Positions 1 to 6,858 of a stretch of DNA of 30,326 nt are shown piece after piece. Source of the stretch: SIG205 sp045545595. Lineage in GTDB: Bacteria; Bacillota_I; Bacilli_A; RF39; UBA660. The stretch is taken from contig JAZQBG010000014.1 of NCBI GenBank assembly GCA_045545595.1, positions 1-30,326 on the forward strand, in the 5' to 3' direction. Made by a program: the position numbers and the translations under genes. Below the pieces are notes generated by a model, which was given only the letters and a program-made list of their open reading frames with translations, did no database searches and was not told where the DNA came from. How positions within the stretch are numbered: the stretch's first letter is position 1; every line of letters begins with the position of its first letter.

Positions 1-1248
1 GTAATGGTCTAGTGGAAACACTAGTCCTTTTTCTTTTAATCTATTATTAGATATTGCTATATGTAATACAACTGTACTTGCTACCCAGTAATAACCTCTT
101 CTTGTATTGGCTACCATATGTGCATTATATTCTGATATTCCAAGTTTTCTTAATGCTTTATATTTTGTTATTGGTTTCTTCCAATATTTCCAAATACACA
201 TTCTTAACCTATGTCTTAAATGTTCACTTATTCTTTTCATCAAATACTTCATGTCTGCTATTCTAAAGTAATTTATCCAACCTCTAGTAACTTGGTTTAG
301 TTTAGTTATCTTTTCATTTATTGACATAGCGTTACTTCTTCCAGTTATATATTTGATTTTACTTTCAAACTTTTTAATTGATTTTAGATGTGGTTTAGGT
401 TTAATTTTACCGGTTTTTGTATAGTAAAATCCAAAACCTAAATATTTTATTTGATTAGGTCTTGCTATTTTACTTTTTTCTACATTCACTTTAAGTCCTA
501 GTTTATTCTCTATATAACTAGTTATTGTTTTCATTACTCGATTAGCTGCTTTTTCACTTCTTACCATGATTAAACAGTCATCTGCGTATCTAACAAAATT
601 TAGTCCTCTTTTTTCTAATTCTTTATCTAATTCATTTAACATTATATTAGATAGTAAAGGACTTAGATTACCTCCTTGTGGAGTTCCTACTTTTGTTGGT
701 TGACAAACACCATTTATCATAACTCCACTTACTAAATATTTTCTTATTAATGATACAACTCTACCATCTTTTATAGTTCTTCTTATAATGCCTATCAGTT
801 TATCTTGATTAACATTATCGAAAAATGCTTGTAAGTCTATATCAACAATCCAATCACATCCATCATTAAAATATTCTAATGCCTTTATAATTGCCATTTC
901 ACAGGAACGGCTTGGTCTAAATCCATATGAACATTCTGAGAATTGTTGTTCAAATATTGGAGTTAGTACTTGTACTATTGCTTGTTGTATTAGTCTATCT
1001 TTTACTGTTGGTATTCCTAGTTTTCTTGTTTTTCCATTTTCTTTCGGTATTTCAACTCTTCTTACTGGTAGTGGTTTATATTTTAGATTTCTTATTTGTT
1101 CTTTTATTTCTTCTTTATGTTGATACATATATCTTCCTAGTTCTTCAACAGTTATTCCATCTATTCCACTTGTTCCTTTGTTTTTATAGACTTGCTTATA
1201 CGCCTTAAATAAGTTTTTATCATCTAAGATTTGTTCTAGTAATTCCAT
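1..1248 (-). CDS. ltrA: Group II intron reverse transcriptase/maturase (partial)
   Basis: This is the intron-encoded protein that primes reverse transcription and helps the intron RNA fold and splice. The frame is open for 416 codons from ATG at 1248 and runs off the window edge in frame, so only the last few residues are probably missing. The order is typical: RT0/RT1 near the start (NKGTSGIDG, then RRVEIPKENGKTRKLGIPT), the fingers motif YGFRPSRS, the catalytic VDIDLQAFFDNV and FVRYADDC, the GTPQGGNLSPLLSN loop, and a maturase X region with TRGWINYFR. No endonuclease domain fits in the remaining length, which agrees with class C. The RBS is AAAGGAAG upstream of the ATG. No internal stop was seen, so it looks intact. 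Confidence 0.92.
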   Translation of the reverse strand, partial: MELLEQILDDKNLFKAYKQVYKNKGTSGIDGITVEELGRYMYQHKEEIKEQIRNLKYKPLPVRRVEIPKENGKTRKLGIPTVKDRLIQQAIVQVLTPIFEQQFSECSYGFRPSRSCEMAIIKALEYFNDGCDWIVDIDLQAFFDNVNQDKLIGIIRRTIKDGRVVSLIRKYLVSGVMINGVCQPTKVGTPQGGNLSPLLSNIMLNELDKELEKRGLNFVRYADDCLIMVRSEKAANRVMKTITSYIENKLGLKVNVEKSKIARPNQIKYLGFGFYYTKTGKIKPKPHLKSIKKFESKIKYITGRSNAMSINEKITKLNQVTRGWINYFRIADMKYLMKRISEHLRHRLRMCIWKYWKKPITKYKALRKLGISEYNAHMVANTRRGYYWVASTVVLHIAISNNRLKEKGLVFPLDHY

Positions 1249-1761
1249 ACTCGTTTCTTCCTTTCTAATCTTATAATTAAATACACATCTTTTGGAATAC
1301 TCTTTGAGATACGCTCATACCATTTCCCTTATTACATTCTGATTTAGTATTTAATTAATCATAGTGTAGAAACACTATAAATTGTTCAGTCCTTCCTTGT
1401 TTTATACAAGTACTATGACATCTGCTGACTTCTTGTGACAAACCTTTTTCGACCAGTTTTCTTTCTAGGATTCTCCTTAACTGTTCACAAGACCTCCTAG
1501 GGTAAGACATATCACTTTCCTCATTTATCTGCCTAATTTACTATACATACTTACGCATATCTTTTGGACTTTAAGTTGTAATGCACTCTTATCCTTATGT
1601 ATAGCCTTGTATTAGGTTCTTGTTCATCAGACCATGATTTTGTTTCGCACTTCCTCCAGCTCACACCTCACGGTGGAAACCTTGTGTTTCCCTAACACTT
1701 CGTCGATATGTACGCGTGTAGTGGACTTTCACCACTTAGTTATATGTCATGCCTAGCACAC
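1249..1761 (-). ncRNA. Intron ribozyme domains I-III and start of IV
   Basis: This stretch has no gene of its own. It is the 5' catalytic part of the intron RNA. Recognisable pieces are the GTGTG 5' end at 1761, the AGTGGTGAAAGTCCACT stem-loop of domain I, GGTCTGATGAACAAGAACC, and the short domain III stem followed by GAAGGACTGAAC just before the maturase gene. Assignment is by similarity to remembered class C introns, not by folding. Confidence 0.8.
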
Positions 1762-1765
1762 ATTA

Positions 1766-1794
1766 ATAGAGTTATTTTTTACAAATAACTCTAT
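1766..1794 (-). repeat. 12-bp hairpin beside the intron 5' end
   Basis: ATAGAGTTATTT (1766-1777) and AAATAACTCTAT (1783-1794) form a perfect 12-bp stem with a five-base loop. On the minus strand it is followed by only TAAT before the intron starts. It is the likely recognition stem for class C insertion. The loop also carries the -35 of the predicted antitoxin promoter. Confidence 0.8.
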
Positions 1795-1807
1795 ATTATG
1801 TTAAAAT
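1778..1807 (+). promoter_or_regulatory. Promoter of candidate antitoxin RNA
   Basis: -35 TTTACA (1778-1783), 18-base spacer, extended -10 TGtTAAAAT (1799-1807). It would start a transcript near 1814, antisense to the toxin mRNA 3' end. Prediction from motifs only. Confidence 0.55.
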
Positions 1808-1830
1808 GAATATGTCAAGGAAACTTGCAT

Positions 1831-1875
1831 AAAATAAAAAAGGGAATACTTAACATCGCAAAGTTGAGTACTCAC
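1831..1875 (-). terminator. Terminator of the toxin mRNA
   Basis: On the minus strand a 13-position stem with two mismatches (arms 1863-1875 and 1842-1854, loop 1855-1862) is followed by TTTTTTATTTT. Read on the plus strand the same stem has no T-run, so it acts as a terminator only for the minus-strand transcript. The stem overlaps one arm of the long-range repeat. Confidence 0.65.
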
Positions 1876-1885
1876 CAATGGGTTC

Positions 1886-1922
1886 GCACTTAATCTTGTT
1901 AGATTGAGTGCTTTTTCTTTTT
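1886..1922 (+). terminator. Terminator of the antisense RNA
   Basis: GCACTTAATCT (1886-1896), loop TGTT, AGATTGAGTGC (1901-1911), then TTTTTCTTTTT. The 11-bp stem has one G-U pair in plus-strand RNA. In minus-strand RNA that pair becomes an A-C mismatch and no T-run follows, so the signal is plus-specific. Confidence 0.8.
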
Positions 1923-1933
1923 ATAAATCCTTA

Positions 1934-2008
1934 TCATTTAAATAATAGAAGTATAAGTAGAAGGATGATAATGATTAAAGCAGAGATTAGAAAATCTTTC
2001 TTAGTCAT
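1934..2008 (-). CDS. Candidate type I toxin, 24-residue hydrophobic peptide
   Basis: ATG at 2008 opens a 24-codon frame ending in TGA. The peptide starts MTKKDFLISA, continues as one unbroken run of Ile and Leu, and ends Phe-Lys. That makes a single membrane-spanning helix with charged ends. The RBS GGAGGTGA is nearly perfect, six bases from the ATG. It lies in a hairpin with a GAAA loop, so translation would be shut until the structure opens. The gene sits between its own promoter and a converging antisense RNA. The layout is that of membrane-acting type I toxins (TxpA, BsrG, Fst and the like), but I do not recognise the peptide family. Toxicity is inferred from architecture. A regulatory or other small membrane peptide remains possible. 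Confidence 0.65.
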   Translation of the reverse strand: MTKKDFLISALIIIILLLILLLFK

Positions 2009-2014
2009 TTCATC

Positions 2015-2030
2015 ACCTCCTTTCGGAGGT
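2015..2030 (-). promoter_or_regulatory. Hairpin hiding the toxin Shine-Dalgarno
   Basis: On the minus strand ACCTCC-GAAA-GGAGGT forms a 6-bp stem closed by a GNRA tetraloop. The GGAGGT half is the toxin RBS. The other half also touches the long-range pairing arm, so the two structures compete. Confidence 0.75.
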
Positions 2031-2062
2031 AAGTACTCAACTGTTAAAGCATTCCCGTAACT

Positions 2063-2092
2063 ATTATGGCAAATCTTCAAACGCAAAAACAA
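2063..2092 (-). promoter_or_regulatory. Toxin promoter
   Basis: -35 TTGTTT (2087-2092), 18-base spacer, extended -10 TGcCATAAT (2071-2063). The start would fall at about 2056, so the message would begin exactly at the GGGAATG of the pairing arm. Confidence 0.55.
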
Positions 2093-2118
2093 TAACTTGT
2101 AGTTAACTATCTTGAAAT

Positions 2119-2147
2119 TTGAAAAAGAATTAATTTTGTAGTAAAAT
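2119..2147 (+). promoter_or_regulatory. tsaD promoter
   Basis: -35 TTGAAA (2119-2124), 17-base spacer, -10 TAAAAT (2142-2147), 25 bases before the tsaD start codon. It is divergent from the toxin promoter. Confidence 0.6.
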
Positions 2148-2171
2148 ATAAACGAATTACAGGTGATTATT

Positions 2172-3188
2172 ATGGAAAGTAAAATTATTTTAGCAATTGA
2201 ATCTAGTTGTGATGAAACTAGTATGAGTATAGTAAAAGATGGTCATATAGAGTTAGCGACCATTACTTTATCACAAATAGATATACATACGTTATATGGG
2301 GGAGTAGTTCCAGAAATAGCTTCAAGAAACCATATAGAAAATATAACTATAGTTTTAGATGAATGTCTTAAAAAAGCAAACATTAAAATAGAAGATATAG
2401 ACGCTATTGGTGTTACATATGGGCCAGGATTATCAGGTTCATTATTAGTTGGATTACAATGTGCGAAAACTTTAGCATATCTATATAATAAACCATTAAT
2501 TCCAGTTCATCATATTGCTGGTCATATATATGCGAACAGACTAGTTGGAGAATTTAAATTTCCTTTACTTGCTCTAGTAGTGAGTGGTGGACATACTGAT
2601 TTAATTCTTATGAAAGAAGATTATTCATTTGAAAGACTAGGTGGTACTTTAGATGATGCAATTGGAGAAGCTTATGATAAAGTAGCTCGTGTTATAGATT
2701 TACCATATCCAGGTGGACCTAGAATTGACAAACTAGCACTAATTGGTAAACACACATATAATTTACCAACTCCAATGGATGATGATAGTTTTAACTTTAG
2801 TTTTAGTGGTATTAAAAGTGCAGTTATAAATTTAGTACATAATGAAAAACAAAGAGGCAATGAAATTAACAAGGAAGATTTAGCATGTTCTTTTCAAGAG
2901 ACAGTAGTGAATCTAGTGTCTAAAAAAGCAATGCATGCAATTAAGGAAAATAATATAAAACAATTAATTGTGGCTGGTGGGGTTGCGGCAAATAATGGGC
3001 TTAGAACTAAACTTAAAAATTTATGTGAGGAAAATGATATAGAATTATTAATTCCACCCATATCATATTGTACAGATAATGCTACAATGATAGGATGTGC
3101 TGCATATTATGCATTACAAAAAGGTAAAGTTTCTGATTTAAAACTAAATGCAAAACCTGTTGAATCATTAAAAGAATATCTTAATTGA
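2172..3188 (+). CDS. tsaD: tRNA N6-threonylcarbamoyladenosine synthase subunit TsaD
   Basis: TsaD transfers the threonylcarbamoyl group, made by TsaC/TsaB partners, to A37 of ANN-decoding tRNAs. The 338-residue product shows the family landmarks: IESSCDETS at the N-terminus, the metal-binding HHIAGH pair near residue 115, SGGHTDL, DDAIGEAYDKVAR, GGVAANNGLR and a C-terminal CTDNATMIG. Length is normal for bacteria. I start it at ATG 2172, because AGGTG at 2161-2165 is correctly spaced for this codon; a GTG nine bases upstream overlaps that site. It has its own promoter and appears monocistronic, with a new promoter before the next gene. Confidence 0.97.
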   Translation: MESKIILAIESSCDETSMSIVKDGHIELATITLSQIDIHTLYGGVVPEIASRNHIENITIVLDECLKKANIKIEDIDAIGVTYGPGLSGSLLVGLQCAKTLAYLYNKPLIPVHHIAGHIYANRLVGEFKFPLLALVVSGGHTDLILMKEDYSFERLGGTLDDAIGEAYDKVARVIDLPYPGGPRIDKLALIGKHTYNLPTPMDDDSFNFSFSGIKSAVINLVHNEKQRGNEINKEDLACSFQETVVNLVSKKAMHAIKENNIKQLIVAGGVAANNGLRTKLKNLCEENDIELLIPPISYCTDNATMIGCAAYYALQKGKVSDLKLNAKPVESLKEYLN

Positions 3189-3203
3189 TATTTTTTTAAT
3201 TTA

Positions 3204-3232
3204 TTAGTGATTTTTGTGATATACTATATAAT
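3204..3232 (+). promoter_or_regulatory. Promoter for 3244-5093
   Basis: A perfect -10 TATAAT (3227-3232) with a weak -35 TTAGTG (3204-3209), 17 bases apart. It would give a leader of only a few bases before the ATG at 3244. Confidence 0.45.
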
Positions 3233-3243
3233 GGTGTTGTGAG

Positions 3244-3825
3244 ATGAAAAAAGGTAAAAAAGTAATTATAATTGTTTTAATAGTATTAGCGATAATATCA
3301 GGTTTGTGTTTGTTAGTATATAATTTTTATAAAGGATATAAAGAAGACAAGGCTAAGACCGAAGAACTAATAAATAATATAAATAGTAGTTATAACAATT
3401 TTATTACTAATTTAAATGATATAAACGATAAAAGAGAAATAGTATATACTAATATTTTTAAAGAGACTTATTATACTGATATGAAAGATAATATTGAAAA
3501 TTGGAATAACTTAATGATTGAATATAGCAAAGCAGTAGAAAATTTAGATAGTAATTCTGAATATTTAAAAAATAACTGTGTAGATATAAATTTTTATCAT
3601 GCGGATATTAATCCTAAATGTGATTTATTTATAGAAAATTATGAAACGATAATAAATTATTATATATCTGATATTGCAATTTATAACAATAATATTGATT
3701 CGTATAATACTTGGGCAAATGAAAATCAAGAAGAAACATATAAAAATATAGACAAATTTGATAATAATAGTTATACTGAGTATATAGATTTTAATAATGA
3801 CGGGGTATTTTTAGGAAAAGAATAA
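3244..3825 (+). CDS. Membrane-anchored protein of unknown function
   Basis: The product has 193 residues. A Lys-rich start (MKKGKKV) is followed by one hydrophobic segment at about residues 6-28, then a polar outer part rich in Asn, Asp, Tyr and Ile. The outer part looks helical and has two Cys near residues 119 and 129 that could form a disulfide. No family motif is recognised. There is no lipobox, so it is probably a type II anchored protein with its C-terminus outside. It ends 17 bases before the next ATG and is probably co-transcribed with the glycosidase-domain gene, which has the same topology. Confidence 0.75.
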   Translation: MKKGKKVIIIVLIVLAIISGLCLLVYNFYKGYKEDKAKTEELINNINSSYNNFITNLNDINDKREIVYTNIFKETYYTDMKDNIENWNNLMIEYSKAVENLDSNSEYLKNNCVDINFYHADINPKCDLFIENYETIINYYISDIAIYNNNIDSYNTWANENQEETYKNIDKFDNNSYTEYIDFNNDGVFLGKE

Positions 3826-3842
3826 AAGGTGTGAGTGTTAGT

Positions 3843-5093
3843 ATGGCTTATAATAATTTCAAAACTGAAGTTATAAAAGATCTTGTTGATAAGATTAAAA
3901 ACGAAAAATTAAAACAAAAAATAAAAAAATTTGATGAAGATACTAAAGCAAAAGAAGAAAAAAAATCTAAACTAGATAATAATATAAAAAATAAATCTAG
4001 TAAAAATTTAGAAAAAAATTTTTCAACTAAACAAAACAGCAAAAGTGATAAAGAAAAAGTAATTAAAGAAAAAAAATTATCTTTACCAAAAAAAATATTA
4101 TTAATTTCATCAATTGTATTAGTAACATTGACAAGTGGTGGATTGTTTTTGTTGTATGGCCCATGGTCTTATTTTAGAGAACTTCTAATAACAACTGCAA
4201 TGACTACGCTAAGCCATCAATATTTAGCTACATGGTTTTATAGTGATGAAACAATTAAAGAAGTTTTAGAAAAAAACAAAGTAGTAGATACTGATGAAAT
4301 GAGTGACTTAAATCAAATATATATTAAAAAGTATAGTAATAATTTTAGGGGATATGCAAATAAATATGAAGAACAAATACTAAAAAAAGATAATGAAAAC
4401 GATCAATACAAATTAATAGAAGTTAGTGGAACAGGATATAAAGGTTATTTAGTTGCTGTTTATGATCCCACTAAAGTAGAAATTGTTCACACAAAACATT
4501 TAGGTTATATGGGGCAACTTATTACTGAAATGGCTAAGGAAAACGATGCTTTAGTTGCAATAAACGGTGGTGGATTTTATGATCCAGAAGGAAAAAGTTA
4601 TGGTGGTATTCCAACAGGACTAACAATAAAAAATGGAGAAGTCTTATATGATTTTAAATCAGGTGGAATAGGTAAAGTAATAGGTTTTACTAAAGACCAT
4701 AAATTAATCTTAGGAAACATGACATTAGAACAAGTAAAGGCAAATAATGTAACTGATGCAATAGAGTTTGGTCCATATCTTATTATCAACGGAAAACCAA
4801 CAACTATTTATGGGAATGGTGGTTGGGGATATGGCCCTAGAACAGCAATTGGTCAAAGAAAAGATGGAATAATCTTAATGTTAGTAATTGATGGAAGAAG
4901 AGCACATAGTGTTGGTGCTAGTATTAAAGATATACAAGATATTATGAAAAATTATGGAGCTTATAATGCTGCCAATCTAGATGGTGGATCATCTTCTACT
5001 TTAGTAATAGAAAATGAAGTAATTAATAATCCAGTTGCTGCAACATCAAGTGGTATGAGAAATATTCCAAATGCAATTATATTAAAAAAGTAA
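3843..5093 (+). CDS. Phosphodiester glycosidase (NAGPA domain) membrane protein
   Basis: The 416-residue product has a Lys-rich cytoplasmic part (about residues 1-80), one membrane helix (83-106) and an extracellular NAGPA domain (about 195-416). Typical NAGPA signatures are present: AINGGGFYDPEG, GGIPTGLTIKNGE, GPYLIINGK, YGPRTAIGQ, LVIDGRRAHSVGAS and AANLDGGSSST. The family cleaves sugar phosphodiesters; in bacteria it is linked to teichoic acid or exopolysaccharide turnover, so the substrate here is unknown. I chose ATG 3843 with AAGGTG at 3827-3832; a GTG at 3831 overlaps that site. The long charged N-terminal tail is unusual and may be lineage-specific. Confidence 0.88.
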   Translation: MAYNNFKTEVIKDLVDKIKNEKLKQKIKKFDEDTKAKEEKKSKLDNNIKNKSSKNLEKNFSTKQNSKSDKEKVIKEKKLSLPKKILLISSIVLVTLTSGGLFLLYGPWSYFRELLITTAMTTLSHQYLATWFYSDETIKEVLEKNKVVDTDEMSDLNQIYIKKYSNNFRGYANKYEEQILKKDNENDQYKLIEVSGTGYKGYLVAVYDPTKVEIVHTKHLGYMGQLITEMAKENDALVAINGGGFYDPEGKSYGGIPTGLTIKNGEVLYDFKSGGIGKVIGFTKDHKLILGNMTLEQVKANNVTDAIEFGPYLIINGKPTTIYGNGGWGYGPRTAIGQRKDGIILMLVIDGRRAHSVGASIKDIQDIMKNYGAYNAANLDGGSSSTLVIENEVINNPVAATSSGMRNIPNAIILKK

Positions 5094-5129
5094 GAGCAAA
5101 TTTTAAAATTTGCCCTTACTTTTATTTTG
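5090..5129. terminator. Bidirectional terminator between convergent genes
   Basis: GTAAGAGCAAATTTT / AAAATTTGCCCTTAC (5090-5119) forms a 15-position stem with one mismatch. It is followed by TTTTATTTT on the plus strand and by CTTTTTT on the minus strand. It ends both the NAGPA gene and prsA. Confidence 0.85.
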
Positions 5130-6087
5130 AAGTCATTAAATTGTCCATATATGACTCATATTGTTTTTTTACAGAATCATCATGAATTTCTAATCCAGCT
5201 TCTTTTCTTATTTCGTATAATGCTTTATATCTTAATGTTGAATCATTATTTAATTTTTCATTTACTAATGTATCAATAACTTCATCTTTAACTTCTTTTA
5301 ATTTTGGTTTGTCTTTTTGATCAACTTTTAATATAATGTGATATCCATAAGTTGATTTAACTGGTTCAGTTGTATATTTACCATTTTCAAGAGCCACAAC
5401 AGCATTTTCAAATTCATCAACCATTGTACCCTTTGTGAAATATCCTAAGTCACCACCATCTTTAGCAGAACCTTCATCAGCTGATAATTCTTTTGCTAGA
5501 TCTTCAAATTTTTCACCATTATTTAATCTAGAAATTACATCTTTAGCTTTATTCAATGCAGCTTCTTCGGCAGTAGCTTTTTCACTTTCACTCATATCAT
5601 CAGTTGTTTCTGGTTTAATTAAGATATGACTTGCTTTAATATCTCCTCTAACACTAGATTCATAATATTTATTTATTTCATCATCTGTAATAGTATCTTT
5701 AACATAATCCTCTACAGCTATATTTCTTCTATAATCTAAAGCAATAGTTTGCCTTAAATCATCTTCTGTTAAATTAGATGAAGCTAAAGCTTGCTTAAAT
5801 CCTTCTTCTCCATATGATTGAATATAATAATCGATTTGTGAATCAACATATTCTTTTAATTCATCATCTTCTTCATATTTTTCTTCTAAAATAATTTTAT
5901 CCATTATTTCAAGAATTTGATCTTTTGCATATGATTCTTTTAATTCTTCATATACATCATTTGCGCTAACATTTTTACCGTTTACTTGTAAGAAGACTTC
6001 TTCTCCATTTTTTAATTGTGGAACTTTACCACAACCTGTAACAACTAATAAACCAAAACAAAGCATTAAAACTATTTTCTTATTCAT
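5122..6087 (-). CDS. prsA: PrsA-type foldase lipoprotein, parvulin peptidyl-prolyl isomerase
   Basis: PrsA folds secreted proteins on the outer face of the membrane. The 321-residue product starts with MNKK and a hydrophobic signal ending in the lipobox VTGC, so the mature protein would begin with a lipidated Cys. A SurA-like N-terminal arm precedes the parvulin domain (about residues 150-255), seen in ASHILIKPE, FEDLAKELSADEGSAKDGGDLGYFTKG and STYGYHIILK. I start at ATG 6087, because AAGGAG is seven bases upstream; an ATG two codons earlier is too close to it. The gene has its own promoter, is divergent from the next gene and convergent with the glycosidase gene. Confidence 0.95.
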   Translation of the reverse strand: MNKKIVLMLCFGLLVVTGCGKVPQLKNGEEVFLQVNGKNVSANDVYEELKESYAKDQILEIMDKIILEEKYEEDDELKEYVDSQIDYYIQSYGEEGFKQALASSNLTEDDLRQTIALDYRRNIAVEDYVKDTITDDEINKYYESSVRGDIKASHILIKPETTDDMSESEKATAEEAALNKAKDVISRLNNGEKFEDLAKELSADEGSAKDGGDLGYFTKGTMVDEFENAVVALENGKYTTEPVKSTYGYHIILKVDQKDKPKLKEVKDEVIDTLVNEKLNNDSTLRYKALYEIRKEAGLEIHDDSVKKQYESYMDNLMTSK

Positions 6088-6116
6088 GCCCATTCTCCTT
6101 TCAATGTAACAATATT

Positions 6117-6145
6117 ATCATAACAAAATAAGATAAAAAAGACAA
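6117..6145 (-). promoter_or_regulatory. prsA promoter
   Basis: Minus strand: -35 TTGTCT (6145-6140), 17-base spacer, -10 TATGAT (6122-6117), about 30 bases before the start codon. Confidence 0.6.
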
Positions 6146-6171
6146 TAAAATAGTTTAATATGAAGAAAAAA

Positions 6172-6180
6172 TGTTATAAT
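6172..6180 (+). promoter_or_regulatory. Extended -10 promoter for 6201
   Basis: TGtTATAAT (6172-6180) is a perfect extended -10, 20 bases before the ATG. No convincing -35 is seen, as is common for extended -10 promoters. Confidence 0.55.
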
Positions 6181-6200
6181 TAGCTTACAAGGTGAGAAAA

Positions 6201-6680
6201 ATGGAAGTAGTAAATTATCCAATAGCATATGCACCTATGTCTATTGATTATCCTGATGAATATGGAAATATGATACATATCGGATATATACCAAATATGT
6301 GTTATGTGGTGGAGTTAAAAAGAATTTATAATAGTGATGGAACATATAAAAATAGATATCAGGTTGTATTTGTAGATAAAATTATTGATTTTGAAAATAA
6401 AAAAATAGAAAACAATATACCAAAATATGAAATTAGATATTATGATAAATGTTATGTTAATGCTGATTATGTAGATGATATAGCATTTGATTATTCTAAT
6501 ATGGAAAAAATTTGTCGCAGACAATCACTATTAATGTACAGAACTAAACATTTTAATTTAGGTTACAGTATGAAATGTTTTGATTATTTAGAAGATTGTA
6601 AGAATATGTTAAATGAATTACATTCAAAAAATAGTGCATACAAAACTTTATGTTTAAACATAGGAAATGCTAAATTATAG
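6201..6680 (+). CDS. Hypothetical protein
   Basis: The product has 159 residues, with no signal peptide or membrane helix, and is rich in Tyr, Asn, Asp and Ile. Its first half alternates in a way that suggests beta strands (YVVELKRIYN, YQVVFVDKII, YEIRYYDKCYV). The second half is helical (DYLEDCKNMLNELH). I do not recognise the family. ATG 6201 is preceded by AAGGTGA at 6189-6195; a GTG at 6192 overlaps this site and is unlikely to be the start. The gene is monocistronic: its stop codon lies inside its own terminator. Confidence 0.75.
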   Translation: MEVVNYPIAYAPMSIDYPDEYGNMIHIGYIPNMCYVVELKRIYNSDGTYKNRYQVVFVDKIIDFENKKIENNIPKYEIRYYDKCYVNADYVDDIAFDYSNMEKICRRQSLLMYRTKHFNLGYSMKCFDYLEDCKNMLNELHSKNSAYKTLCLNIGNAKL

Positions 6681-6693
6681 CATTTCTTTTTTT
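6664..6693 (+). terminator. Terminator overlapping the stop codon
   Basis: GAAATGCTA (6664-6672), five-base loop, TAGCATTTC (6678-6686), then seven T. The TAG stop of the upstream gene is the start of the 3' arm. Confidence 0.85.
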
Positions 6694-6759
6694 ATATCAC
6701 GCACATTTTTTTAATTTTTGTATAAAATACTGTGAATAAGAAAAAAGGAGGAATGAAAT

Positions 6760-6843
6760 ATGGGTCAATCATGTGGAACTGGAGCTGCAATCATTTTAGT
6801 ATTATTTATCTTATTAGTAATCATCCTAGGGGCATTCATTTAG
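6760..6843 (+). CDS. YjcZ-like tiny membrane peptide 1
   Basis: The peptide has 27 residues: a short MGQSCGTGA head and a single membrane helix (IILVLFILLVIILGAFI). It matches the YjcZ/tiny-TM family of Bacillus, whose pattern is a Val/Leu/Ile-rich helix ending in Gly and a small residue. Some family members are made during sporulation, and their roles are unclear. The RBS AAAGGAGGA sits a few bases before the ATG. The AC-16 bases-TATAAAATA arrangement at 6703-6729 could be a weak SigK-like promoter, or an ordinary SigA -10 TATAAA. It is paired with a second copy 15 bases downstream. Confidence 0.85.
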   Translation: MGQSCGTGAAIILVLFILLVIILGAFI

Positions 6844-6858
6844 TAGGGAGGTGTAACA

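Larger units (their letters stand above)
1..1761 (-). mobile_element. Group II intron (class C-like), 3' end outside window
   Basis: The minus strand holds a self-splicing retroelement. Its RNA starts with GTGTG at 1761, matching the conserved GUGYG 5' end. The stretches after it resemble class C introns such as the Oceanobacillus iheyensis one, recalled from memory: AGTGGTGAAAGTCCACTA, AGTCAGCAGATGTCATAGTAC, and AAGGACTGAAC after a short domain III stem. A maturase gene sits in domain IV at 1248-1. Domains V and VI and the 3' splice site lie beyond the left edge, so splicing ability cannot be judged. The intron starts four bases after a 12-bp hairpin (1766-1794). That is the class C habit of inserting behind terminator-like stems. 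Confidence 0.88.
1814..1922 (+). ncRNA. Candidate type I antitoxin antisense RNA
   Basis: A roughly 110-base plus-strand RNA is predicted from an extended -10 promoter to a strong terminator. It contains a small CAAG-GAAA-CTTG hairpin near its 5' end, a long imperfect stem (1842-1875) and the terminator stem (1886-1911). It is fully complementary to the 3' untranslated part of the peptide mRNA that runs the other way, with an overlap of about 80 bases (1841-1922). Convergent, 3'-overlapping pairs of this kind are known for txpA/RatA and bsrG/SR4 in Bacillus and for several Clostridioides difficile modules. The 5' end is estimated. No homology to a named RNA family was recognised. Confidence 0.6.
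1842..2056. repeat. Long-range inverted repeat flanking the toxin gene
   Basis: The arm at 1842-1876 and the arm at 2028-2056 are inverted copies. In the minus-strand mRNA the 5' piece GTTGAGTACTTACC can pair with the 3' piece GGTGAGTACTCAAC over 14 bp with one G-U. The outer GGGAATGCTTTAAC pairs with GTTAAGTATTCCC with one bulge. The mRNA 5' end can therefore close onto its 3' end, as in metastable type I toxin messages. Confidence 0.75.

Noticed and set aside
927..1208. Hydrophobic plus-strand frame of 93 codons
   Set aside because: It is the mirror of the reverse transcriptase gene; no RBS, and the Leu/Val-rich content is the complement of an AT-rich coding strand.
1842..2056. Inverted repeats as ends of a tiny transposable element
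   Set aside because: The repeats coincide with the 5' and 3' ends of a predicted mRNA and its terminator, and no target duplication is seen.
1971..2060. Plus-strand frame of 29 codons opposite the toxin peptide
   Set aside because: It reads through the toxin RBS hairpin and pairing arm, has mixed composition and no promoter; the minus-strand peptide has the strong RBS and the terminators.
2163..3188. Use of TGA as tryptophan (mycoplasma code)
   Set aside because: tsaD and other genes end in TGA, and Trp positions in conserved motifs are TGG.
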